From the NCBI GenBank assembly GCA_027946555.1, contig JAPEVC010000243.1:1-52252 (forward strand): a stretch of 52,252 nucleotides of DNA, read 5' to 3'. The first letter of the stretch is position 1, and every line of letters begins with the position of its first letter. Position numbers and translations under genes: made by a program. The stretch comes from Gnomoniopsis sp. IMI 355080 (taxonomy: Eukaryota; Ascomycota; Sordariomycetes; Diaporthales; Gnomoniaceae). This document shows positions 32,169 through 43,350 of the stretch, piece after piece. The notes beneath the pieces are model-generated. The model made no database searches. It was given only the letters and a program-made list of their open reading frames with translations, and was not told the DNA's origin.

Positions 32169-33746
32169 AAGCCCTGGGAACGCAGCAAGGATTGAGCAGC
32201 TGCCCTTCTAACGTTGGCAAAAAATGTCCATGGAAACCATGTCAGTGGGTACAGAGAAACTGTTCCTCATCTCATCACGAGTACAGGCAGACGCTGTTAA
32301 GTTCAACGACGATGATGGGCATGATCAACTTAAGGACGTCAAAGACAGCTTTGACCAGGGTCCGGGGACCGACTTGCCTTCCGTCCAATCCGGAGACGTC
32401 GGTCTTTGTGAGAAATCCATAGAGCTTAGAAGGTGAAGGGAGTCAGTCACCCTTGTGGAAGGATATCTGGACTATACAACCTCCTGATGTACATCATAGG
32501 TATACTCAAATTAGATCGAGCGACTTTAGTCTATTTACTACATTGAGCCTATCCTTGCTAATATAAAACTTTTCAAAATTAACACTACAAAACAAAACGC
32601 GGACAATTCAGCAAGGGAGGTATCTGCATCAAACAGTGTTCCTGGGAAACGTGTTCCAAGGTTGCATTCGGCGTACAATGCAACCCTCAAGTTTCGTAGA
32701 TCGTCAACTGCAAGGCTTGAAAGAAACATGAAGGTTGAGATATCCAATATACAGAAGTTTACCTCAACTTAGCTCCAAAAGTTAAGACTAAGCTTAAAGA
32801 GCCTCCTATTATATCAACCTGTCGCAGTGACTACCTGTTTTTGTCGATGTACATGCAACTGCAGTCAGGGACATCAGCGAGCTATGACATACTCCCGTAG
32901 GACACTGGAAGATCTCGTTGAGATGCCAAATGCCGATTTTGCCTTTCTAGGAAAGGCCAAATTGGGAGCGGAGGGATCTCAAAATAGGACTGATACGCGT
33001 GATTGCACGGGTACGAGTATTTGAAAATGCGACGGGTACGGGCCTGGGGGTTCGCGCTCAGAACTTCTGTAACCACTAGTACCTAATGCAACGCCCCCGG
33101 TCAAAAGGCTCAAAGTGGATGGCCTCATTACTATCTGGAAACCTCTGATTGGCTATGAAACGGGGCTGCGCTCGTGCGATTGCCACCGTACACTTAGTAT
33201 AGTAGTAGCCCTTGGCATTTTCAGGCACAACTCATATATCCTCCGTACTCCGTATACTCGTGAGTCGTCGCCCCCCCTGGGGCCCCGCCGGGGGCACTGG
33301 CCTTGCTATGGCTGTTCCTGGTTGATCGCCTCGCTGTCAACATGTAGAATCTGGGGTACAGTGACATCTAGCCAATGGCGTAGCATGTAATCCAAGTGGT
33401 GGGTGTCTCGGATCATGGCTTGATAGGTGAATGGTAAGATACGAAGGAGGCAGTGGGCCCTGGGGTGCATGATGCGTGTATACTCGCACCCTTATTCGGA
33501 TCTTGCCTCACTCTACTTGGAAGGCAGAGCTTATTCTTCCGCGGATAGAAAAGGATATCAATATGACGCTGCGCAAACTGACTATCTAGGTATAAATATG
33601 TAGCGAAGCCTGCCATGGAGGATCGGTAGACAACTATATCTCCACCTCGAACGCAACTGACTTGTCAAGACATTCTTTTCCAAACCCGAAACTCCAGAAA
33701 CCTCAACATACAAAATTACCACTCGTTCCTTCGACATCTGACGAAA
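32169..33746. other. 1.6 kb spacer, AT-rich in part
   Basis: No gene seen. About 32450-32830 is clearly richer in A+T than its surroundings, which could be mild repeat-induced point mutation or simply spacer composition. A GC-rich block sits near 33265-33300, next to a CCGTACTCCGTA element near 33243-33254. Confidence 0.45.
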
Positions 33747-34930
33747 ATGAAGAACAGCCTCTTGTCTCTGAGCTTGACTGTCGGTGGCGCCTTGTCGATG
33801 CCACATCATGCACGACAAGGCTCGATCGACGGTTGGGCGCCTGCAGGTCCCGATGATTGTAGGTATCACCAAGATAGACTTTTGTGACTTTTACTTACAC
33901 TATATTACTTGCGCTTAGTCCGCGGTCCTTGCCCGATGATGAATACTCTTGCCAACCATGGGTTTATACCACACGGTACGCTACTTTGATTCCCTAATAA
34001 TCGTTTTTGAAAGTCTCTGGAATCATGCCACGGAAGTCTCCCAAGTGTCGACAGTTTTGTTGCTCGCAACTTGCCCCAGCAGTATCTGAGTCCCAGCGAG
34101 GGCTACTCCTAAAAGTTGAGGAACGAGTTCATGAGCCACTCTTGAGAGACACTCGCGATTCCTGACGAATGCTTTGAGTTGAGAGGTTGGGGTATAACTA
34201 ACTGGATGTACGCAGATGGTCGCAACCTGACGTTAGACAACGTTGTAGCTGGTCTGGGCAACGGACTCAACTTCGACCCGAGTCTGGCAGAACTCATGTG
34301 GTCACAAGCGGTCATTGTCAACCCCGAGCCCAACGCCACCTACTTCACACTGGACCAACTCAATGTCCACAACCTCCTCGAACACGATGCGAGCATCAGC
34401 CGCCAAGACGCATACTTTGGCAACAACCACGTCTTCAACGAGACCATCTTTGAAGAGTCGATGCGCTACTGGCCCAACGAGATCCTCGATGCCAACGCTC
34501 TTGCTATGGCCAAAGTCGGCCGTCAAGTCTCCTCCAAGGCATTCAACCCCACATACAGATTCACCTCATCAGTGGAGAACTTCTCTGTCGGCGAGCTGCT
34601 GGCTCCCATTGTCGCCTTTGGCGACCGAGCGACGTCAACGGTCAATAGGACTTTGGTCGAGTACTTCTTCCGTAAGCTGCAGTTCATTCCCCAATTCTGA
34701 TCACCCCTCAATGAGATTGTACTAAACTTCTTTTCCACATAGGCAACGAGCGTCTCCCCAGTGAGCTAGGATGGACTGTCACTACTGATCCCGTCACTTT
34801 GGCCGACATAGGGGCCCAGTCGGAAGCCATTGCTGCAGCAGCCGACCTCATCACTTCAGACAACACAACCACCACAACGAAACGACGATCTGTCCGAGAC
34901 CTGCACGGTTCTTTTATGTTTGCCTCTTAA
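33747..34930 (+). CDS. Heme-thiolate peroxidase (chloroperoxidase family)
   Basis: Exons 33747-33858, 33919-33975, 34216-34671 and 34743-34930 join to 270 residues, the size of the short fungal chloroperoxidase/unspecific-peroxygenase group. These heme enzymes use hydrogen peroxide to halogenate or oxygenate small molecules. The proximal heme ligand is Cys42 in RGPCPMMNTLANHG; the distal acid-base motif is Glu112-His113-Asp114 in LLEHDASISRQDAYFG, the EHD form. The family's second-half signature appears as FSVGELLAPIVAFGDRATSTVNRTLVEYFF. The N-terminus (KNSLLSLSLTVGGALS) is a short hydrophobic stretch that fits a secretion signal weakly, and there are several N-glycosylation sequons. Intron 2 (33976-34215) is 240 nt, unusually long here. 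The last 40 residues are Thr/Ala-rich and poorly conserved. Confidence 0.92.
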
Positions 34931-35806
34931 ACTTTGCAATAGGCATACAAAGCTAGTGGGGTAGGGCTAGGTAGACAGACGGTCTGGACATGCTCCGGCT
35001 TTGGTCGAGAGCTTTAGGAAAGGGGTTTGCCCAGGTGTCCATCCTCTTATATTGGTGCTATATTCCCCTTTTCACTTTTGCAAAGTGCTCCCACTCATAA
35101 GTCGGAGCATTAGTACCTTGGAACTATTTTGAATTTGTATATATTCAATCTCGACTTCACACCTTTGGTATCAGATCCACTGCGTAGTTGTCCACTCTAG
35201 ATTCGAATACACACCTCTGTTTGAAGCGACACACAATTGTTTTGGTGCAGAAATTTGAATCTATGGATCCAGCCAGTAGGTTTGGTATATTATGAGTTAT
35301 GACTCAAGCGAGCTCGTCTATGATACATCCTTGTATCGATATATTCCAGACTCAGCCATTGCCAAGTCCTGCTATTCTCTGGGCGCTTTTGACTCTGGTA
35401 GGTAGTGCGCTGGCTATACAGAGCAGCCTAAGACATTAACCTATCCAAAAACGCTCTACTTTAAATTATATTGACAGAGGTCTACCTATAAGATCTATGT
35501 CTAGGCTCAAGGTGAGCTTGATATTCGATAGTAATAATATACTGTCAACGAACGTGCGTATCGTAGTCTTGTTGGTAAGAATACTTGAAGAAGAGAGAGT
35601 TCCTCCACGACAGTGGCGGTAAACATGGATACCGAAGTACCCGTGACTAAGTCTGTCACTTTTGTCCACAAAAGACTCGTAGAGAAATAATATCGAGAAC
35701 ATAGGTAACAACGTGAGCGACGAAAACTCTATTAGCAAAGATAATTTCAGCATATTCCGGAAGGAACTATAGCTTTGTATGCTTTATAAAGAGAAGTAGC
35801 TTACAA

Positions 35807-36002
35807 CTTCACAGCACACAAAGCTATAGTTGTTTTGGATACACTGAAGTGACATCTTGTGGAAGCTGTATGGTACTTCAAGTTGATAGTGTTTGACGGG
35901 CATGCCTAGCTCAATGGTGGCCTCGTTGGTCGCGGTGGAGAAGGCAGCATTCTTAGGGCTCATAATATGAATACCTGGTAGTGAGGTTGGATTCGAGGCC
36001 AT
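35807..36002 (-). pseudogene. Protein-like fragment, unidentified
   Basis: From an ATG at 36002, about 65 codons read like a real protein start (MASNPTSLPGIHIMSPKNAA, later ELGMPVKHYQLEVPYSFHKM), with GCC, ACC, AAC and GAG codons typical of genes in this window. After a possible GTAAGC donor near 35804 the downstream sequence is AT-rich, with stops in all frames and no clear next exon. It may be the first exon of a decayed gene or a short lineage-specific gene. I do not recognise a family. Confidence 0.3.
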
Positions 36003-37605
36003 GATACTGGATGTGAAAGTGCGCGCTCGGTAGACTCATCCGTGGCCCAGGCCCGTATAGGCAATGGGAGGTCGCGGCTCTATCTATTTGACTAGAGTAG
36101 CATATCATGAAGGTGACGGGCTGAATCGTCTCGTTTACCCAGTTATGTATTTTATTGAAAACGATACCTAAGTAGTGCCTAGGTGCCCTTTCCCCGGAAT
36201 CTTAAGTCGACGTCCTCTTGGTGTGTGGTAAGATCCCAATCAGACGAATGAGTAATACCTGCCACCACCGCAGCAGTTCTCCTGCCCTGAATGTGTCAGG
36301 CCTCGGCGTGATTGATTAGGTGACAGAACGGCATATGTAAAAATACTGAATAAAATTGGTGTGGGCGTTTGTGTTGAGTCGCAAGTATCTCCAGCTCATC
36401 GACCTCATGACAGTCATCAGGATGATCTTCGAAGACCTAGCCCCAGCAAAACTCCATTGCCATTCGCAGATGGAGGTGAATTCAGCTCGTGAAGGTTCGA
36501 CTTCTCAATGACCCAGGGTATCCTCGGCCAGTAGAATTACTTGTAATATGACTGATAGTAGCCACAGCTACCTTGATTACCCGTCAAGCACCACCAGGGG
36601 ACTGGCTACAGAGCTCTCATGTGAATTGCCAAACAAAGCTTAATTTTCTGTGCCTGCTCAGATGCGAGCCTGATTGAAGAGCACATAATGATCTTATTCT
36701 TGGATGTAGGTACATCCTTCTACGCCCAAGGAACAGCACATACGAAGACTGTGCCTTGGGGACTTACGAGGGGCTGTGACGAAGAATGAATCCCACTTAT
36801 GCAATATAGATCCAAAAGCGAACAACTAGTATTTGTCTTATCATAACCAACTGACAGCACCGTGGAGGTTTGTGAGGCCATGGTGCCGGGATTCTGGTCT
36901 TAGCAACCTTATGAGGTTGAATCGACTCCCGGACTTGTAGGCTGTAGCATAAATTCAGTAAAATCAGCAAAGGCAAAAACTGCATTTAACCGAAATTATT
37001 CAAGAACCACCGCCAACTTGCGGACGAACTTAATGACAAGACTTTCAAAAGCGAGCAAAGCGCGAGATCATTTTTTTAGTTCTTCTCATCGCGTCTTCCT
37101 CGTGAGCCTCCCTCCCGCTCTCCCGGGTCCTGTGTGCTATTATGCCAAATGCTGACACATTTTCTCACGAAAGCTATTTTCTTTCCTATCGAAAGACAAT
37201 ATTCACTCTTAGCGCCAATGAACAACTGAGGATTGGTTCATACATTCTAATTACATGCACATTGGAGCTCAATTTCACCATGGTACCTAGGTATCGAATG
37301 AGTGTCATGACCGCTTGTGCGGTTCAATGTGCCCCTATTTGTTCCGTGACCTTCTTTGTAGACCATCGTCCGGATGGTCACGCTGTGCCCTAGTGTTTTG
37401 TGGCTCGGCGGTCTCGCCGTCAACATGCGGCGCTCAGGTCAGCCTCGTCCATGAATGTCCGCGCACAAGCCGAGCATCGACCCACGATACGGGCTGACAC
37501 ACATACACGAAGGGCGCGACTTCATTGACAAATTCACGCCGGGAATGGCAATGAGCTTTTTCTGAATTGTCAAGTGGGCTATATCTAGGACAGAGGGTCC
37601 AGTAG

Positions 37606-37720
37606 CTAGCTATTTAGCAGCCCAAGCTTTATTAATCTAACTCTAATTGGTGTTAGGATGACTAACTTTACCAGAAGCATTGTCAATTTCCTTACTAACA
37701 AACTCACCTGAAATAGCTAG
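37606..37720. mobile_element. MITE-like inverted-repeat element, tentative
   Basis: The 10-mers CTAGCTATTT (37606-37615) and AAATAGCTAG (37711-37720) are perfect inverted repeats around 95 AT-rich bases. The size and form resemble a miniature inverted-repeat element, but I see no clear target-site duplication and no second copy, so this is tentative. Confidence 0.25.
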
Positions 37721-38464
37721 AAAAGACCGCCTCCTTCAGTTGGCGCTAATACGACCAAACCTTGCGGGTTTTTGGTTAGAGCCTTTTGACGTACCGTGAA
37801 CATGAAACGCGTCCTACGCGTAACTAGACACTGTCAACTAGACACACAAGCTACGAGCGCGGGGAAGACGCTTACTGGAAAAGGGGGGCTAAGAACTCTT
37901 CGTGCCGTTGCTTCCGGAAGAACGGAGCAGAAAGGAAGATGAATAGAGCTGGACGAAATGGGGCCATGGCGTAGAGGTGGTGCAAAAACATCGTGAAGAG
38001 CCCACTACCTACTTCAAACCATTCGCTGACCGGAAACGGCGAATAGCTTAATTTCTTCGTCCGGAATTTGAGAAAATCCCCAACTCCGACTGACTGGGTA
38101 GCATCTGACGTTATTTCGGACCTTCAGCATGGAAGGTGAGGAGTAAACCGACTCCTATCTTAAACTTAAGCCTAAACTCAGAGACAACTGAACTGTCACA
38201 AGACACGCGTACGGAAGTGGGGTGTAACGACGCGTCGGCGCAGTTGCACGCCACTTTCAGGGGACTGCACGCCTTGGCGTGTTGGCTGGAGGGCTCGCAG
38301 GTGCTCAAATTAAGTTGACGGTATCAACGTAGCAACAGGTGGGTTGGTTGGTTGGTCTACCTCACTCACAACCTGGACGGCCAATTTACGCGAGTGATTT
38401 GAATTAGCGCTGCAGTTGGTTTTGCTAGGACAATTCGAGTGCCTCCACGACAGCAGCATCCCAT

Positions 38465-38532
38465 GGTGAGTTCACCTAGCTGTGATATGGGACAGCTAGC
38501 TCTAGGTAATAGCTGTCCCGACAGTCCGGGAC
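38465..38532. repeat. Cluster of overlapping hairpins
   Basis: Three inverted repeats lie in 68 bases. The first is GGTGA/TCACC (38465-38476). The second is GGGACAGCTA (38489-38498) with TAGCTGTCCC (38510-38519), an 11-base loop. The third is GTCCCG (38515-38520) with CGGGAC (38527-38532). The second and third share bases 38515-38519, so they cannot form together. Confidence 0.8.
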
Positions 38533-40233
38533 GACGTTAGTAGTGGATTGGCGATTGGGTCGAGGCCACGGTTGAGTGCGGGCAGGACTCGAAACAACGG
38601 CGCTATCAGGCCTCTTCTCTCTTGGGGGATTTTGCCAGATGGGATCAAGAGCTATTGCCCTGCTTGGTGTCCTGAGATTAGGCCTAGGTCAAGCACAGTT
38701 CGGGCCTTGCGTAGTGGTGAAACCTAGGCCGCACGCAGGACGGCAGCCACTCACATCTCTTTGTCCCACAGGATGCTGCGCGAGTGTATCGTCGTCAACA
38801 AAAACTGTTGTCGTGCCATTCGCAAAACCAGGACCAATAGAGAACGATACGCAGGCTTGCCGGTCCTAATGTTCTTCCATCAGGAGATATACAATGTTAT
38901 TGCTGCCCTTGTCCCCCGCGAAACTGCTGACTCGCGACAGGCTGACCAGCCATGGAAAAGCATGTTTTATGGTACAATCGATAGACAGAGCCACGGCACA
39001 ATGGCATGTTGTTGTCGTCGACGGCCGGGGGATGGCAAGCGCTCTGCGCGCACAAGCCGAAATTGCGATCTCGGTGTCGGGCTGAACGCTACCTGGCAGA
39101 TCCCGGGAGGCCGATAGGCGAGAGCCCTGGAGAAACCCACGCGAGCGAGAAGGCTAGCCAGGCAGCGCAGGCGCAGGCTAGCTGGTTGAAGGGCTCGAGA
39201 AACTGGGAGAGAGGAATGCGCACGTCCTGAGTCTTGGCGATGAAGCACTGGTCAGGACGGGCAAGGGACGGGTGGGGCCCCACTAATTTGTTAGTATGTC
39301 TAATTCCAGACTCCCTGTGTTTCTGCGGTCACAGTGCAGATTGTTCATTTCCAGCGTGACGATGTGGGGCCGCGTGCGAGATGCGGAATACTGGTACTGC
39401 GTACTGCGTACTAGTGCACAGTAATTTGTGGCTGGTGGCCGCAAATGGGGCAGTTTTCGAGTGTAGTGAAACCCGAGCCTCAACTTGAGTTAAGGCGGTG
39501 TAGCCAGGGTTGCGTAGGACGCCCAATCTGACGAGCGATCCACGTCTTGGAACTCTTTTTTTTCATCCTTCGAGGCTGAGGCTGAGGCTGGTGCTGATGT
39601 GGATGCTGACGGTGCCATAGCTTAGTACGTGTAGAATAGAGGATGCCTCGCGCGCAAAACGGCTGTTCAACCAGTTCAGTCAGTAGTCTGGGATTAGGGG
39701 CAGCGCGGGTCTGTCCATGGGTTCGTTCATGTCGGTTTTTGATCCCAGCAGGAGCAGATCGTGATTTGCATCAGATTCAGTGCTCTCCTTGCGCCACAAG
39801 AGATAAAATATGGGACCCTTCTGACAAATTGTAGGAAAGACGACGGTGCGTTCTACTGTGGTAATACACAGAGACGCCACATGCTTGCCGCTGGCCATGC
39901 TACTTGCACAACGGGTCCCTGAAGATCCCTGTTGGATGGCACAGTGGGCCAAGGAGTGTCAAGCAAGTCAATTGGGTGGAATCTGTGTGAGAATAATGCC
40001 AATTTCTTGACAAGAAGGCCCTCCCGCCTGTGCGGGTATCGCTCAGACGCCCGCAATCGGTATTGGCGGCTCGTCATCGCTCTTCGGGTCGTTTAATGTT
40101 TCTCGGGGGGCAGGATGATGCACTCACTGTTAGACATTGGTTTTCTCCGACATTCAAAGTCAAAATTGAGGGGATGAGGAAATCCGTAACAGTGACAGGA
40201 ACCGTTGGACGGGATGCGGGTGGCCCAAGCTCC

Positions 40234-40243
40234 GGGGGGGGGG
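40234..40243 (+). repeat. G tract (10 G)
   Basis: Ten consecutive G inside the gene-free region. Confidence 0.9.
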
Positions 40244-43200
40244 CGCGAAGAGGGTGTGGGCACGGCTCACTAGCACGAACATAGTATGTTTTTGTACAAC
40301 CTCGGAACAATCGAACTCATTCATCAGTCTCCGTACCCAAACTGGTCAAATCACCACAGATCCGGGCAGCTAGCTGCTCTCTTTGCTGTGAGCCCGTGCT
40401 GCAGCGATGAAACAGACTTTTGGTACTTCCGCCAGCAGTGCCCAGAGGCCCAGACGCCATCATCTCGAGTCTGCGTGGCAACGAATGCAAAGCTTATCGC
40501 GATCGCCGTTAGAGCTCTGGTACACGCCAGTACAGCGCCCTCTGCTAAGGCTATGCTCTATGAGCCAAATGGGCGTTGGACCTGTAACGGTTGACTTTAG
40601 AGTTCCAACGGTAAATGAGATGCAAAGTGTAACGTTAGGTTGGCTGACAGCCCTGAAGAAGGAAAGCTTTATCTAAGCTGTTATCTAGGCGTGGCCTCGT
40701 GCCTCGTCCGTCCACCGCACCAAGAGAAGAAAACGCACATACTAAGGATAACACTTGCCCAGGCAACAGGACTACTATGATCCCACGGAGTTGTTGAAGG
40801 GTCCGGTCCATTGGATCGGCATTAACAAGCAGCAATAAGGGGATCGAGGATTTGAAACGTTCGGCTCCTGGGGGCTGCGGCTTTGAAGCATATCGAACCC
40901 CAAAAAAACTGACATGCACCATTATTGGCAGCGGGATCCATAGAGGGAGCAGACCGTTTTAGAACAGAGTTGGGGTCTTGATTTTTGCCTCTTGTTGGTC
41001 TTCCTTCGCGGCGCTTGTGCGTACCTAGGCTGCTACGCAGGCACGCTGACTGTATCGAAAGTGGACAGATGATCTTCGAGCAACCAGGTTGGAATATCGC
41101 ACAAGTTCAGACGAACGCAGGGGCAAAACACCATTTGATTTCCGCAGGCACGATTACTGCAGTAATAAGCACTATGTATTATGCCAGACAGCGGACACAT
41201 GTGAAGTGACAAAGTGGCATGAGGCAGCCCATCAGACAAGACAGTCGATCAAAAGTACTGCGGTACATTGGGGAATACATGTGAAGGGACCCACCCACAC
41301 TCGCTCTCCATGTGGTCATCTGCAATTATTTGCCGTCGCGAGATACACAGAACTATGTTATCGGTATCACGTAGCACGTCTTGCAACGCTCTCCTGCTGT
41401 GCAATGATGCAAACGCACAGTAGTCTGCACCATGGCAAGGCGATAGGATTCCAATCAGATGCCATGCTCTGCCCAGTGTGTCACGGTCAGTGGCGGTGCG
41501 CCTGGGCATACCTAGGCATCTATGGAAGTGCACAGTATCTGTAGACTATGAGGCTGCAGCACTCCGGCGCAAGCGGGTAGATAGATAGGTAGGACGATAA
41601 TAAAAAGAATAATAAGCCGATGCCACGATGCAATCAATCTCGGGCTGCGCTCATCAAATTTACTGTAGTACCTAGGCAGGTATGTTGGGCGGGCTCGCCC
41701 CAAATAGACAAGCGCAAGCAGGATTTTAAAATGAGCTGACTCCTGCCCGACAAAAGATGACATACTGTAGCAGGTAGGTATCTGCGAGAAACCCTTCCTT
41801 GACCAAGGATTTTCAGCAACAACACCTCCTACTATCACTCAGTATGGCACTCAGGGTAGACGAGCAAGGTAGGCATCGGAATAGTAAAGGTTAGACGACC
41901 CAATCAAGTCCTGATCCGCCTGTCTTTCGTTTCAATTCCATGGCCACACGCTGAGGCACGTTCCACGTTCCTTCAACACTCTCCATTCTCCAAATGTTCT
42001 TCACCTGTTTCGAGAATGGAGCTAGACCCAAAAGAGCACTAGCCGTTCTGTTTGTGCACCCGCGAGTGAGACCCTTGTCCTAGCCTCTGTGAGGATTTTT
42101 GACCCGTCGGAGCGCCCCGGCCAGGTACATCCTTCCGGTATTCTTGTCCAGAACCGTCCCTTACCAAAGTAGCACGCTGGGTGAGTGCTGCCCAGCCCGC
42201 CAGCAAGTGCACTGCCCGTACGAGGTAGCTGTCAGTGCTGTTCTTCCCGCTCCCGCCGGCCCTGTGCCCTGTGCTCAGCGCTCCCTCCTTTTCTGTTCCC
42301 CGAGTCGATCATTGACTCCAATTTCTGCGCATCCTCGTTTCCCAAACTTGGACCTTCAACCTTGCCCTGACAGTCTCTCCTTTCGCCCACTTCACAGGAA
42401 AAGGAACAGGAACAAACCCGAGAAAGAAGCGAGCGCCCAAAAATTGGAAAATAAGCAACAGTACGGAACGAGCGAGTCTGCGTTGGCAAATCCACCTCGG
42501 TTCGGGTCTCGGGCTCCTTTGTCCAGCACCTCTACTCACCATCGTCGGATTGCCGCGTCCTCGCCTGCGTGCGCTCTCTTGTCAAGAATTCCCTCCCGCA
42601 GTTCGAGGTTTCGCGAACGTCTCTCCTGCTCCACCACTTCGGTGTCGTCGTCGTCCTCCTTGCGCCCGCTAGCCAGCCAGTCCTTTATTGTTGGAGGCCT
42701 TGTCTATCTATCTATCTACGAGGTGTCAACAGTCCAGCTGCTTATGGTCCATTCGTGCAGACTATCCTGATCCACTTTGAGCTCCACATACTCGTCCAGA
42801 CTCCACGGCCAAGTTACGGAAAAGCACGCTATCAATCGGCCGCGGCAGTGCACAGCAGCAGAGCACCACAAGCACCAACAGACCAATCCCGCAACCCAGT
42901 CGCTAAAACTGTGTGGCACTGGCACCTCGCTATACCCTACCGTCCTGTCCTTGGAACCCTGGCCTCGCTTCTTGTCCTCATCTCTCACTCCCAACGTTCC
43001 CCCATCCATAATCTCCACCCGCTTGTACCTACACTTGGACCCCGTCAAGGGTCGACCGACCAAGTGACTTTTCCCTCTCCCTCCTGCATTTTTTCAGCTC
43101 TGGGACCGAAAGCCTCTGGATTCCGCCTCGCAGCCATAATAAAACTGTTCCATTGACTTGTCTTTGTATTTTTGGTCCGCGTCCCGATCCTCGCCTCTCC

Positions 43201-43350
43201 TCTCCCTCTCACCTTCGACTCCCTCGGCTCTCCAACGGGACACTCAACGAGACGCGCGCCCCTTTTCTCTAGTCTCGTCCCTCTTGCCCTCTCCGACATT
43301 GTCTTGTCGTCACGGTCCATCTTGGGTCCTGTTCTACCCACGTCGTCGAT

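Larger units (their letters stand above)
34931..43350. other. 8.4 kb region without an intact gene
   Basis: This is the longest gene-free stretch of the window. All frames are short and lack domains. It contains a protein-like minus-strand fragment near 35807-36002, AT-rich patches (about 35130-37060 and 37590-37760), an inverted-repeat element at 37606-37720, clustered hairpins at 38465-38532, a G tract at 40234-40243 and several CCTAGG palindromes (near 37284, 41024, 41510 and 41670). From about 42000 the plus strand becomes CT-rich with many upstream ATGs, and I read it as the long leader of the glycosyltransferase gene. Confidence 0.5.

Noticed and set aside
36880..36960. tRNA-like GGTTGAATCGACTCCC stretch
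   Set aside because: It resembles a T-arm, but I could not find a matching acceptor stem, D-arm and anticodon arm at the right distances.
34931..42000. Transposon with coding capacity
   Set aside because: No transposase, integrase or reverse-transcriptase sequence is visible in any frame; only short inverted repeats are present.
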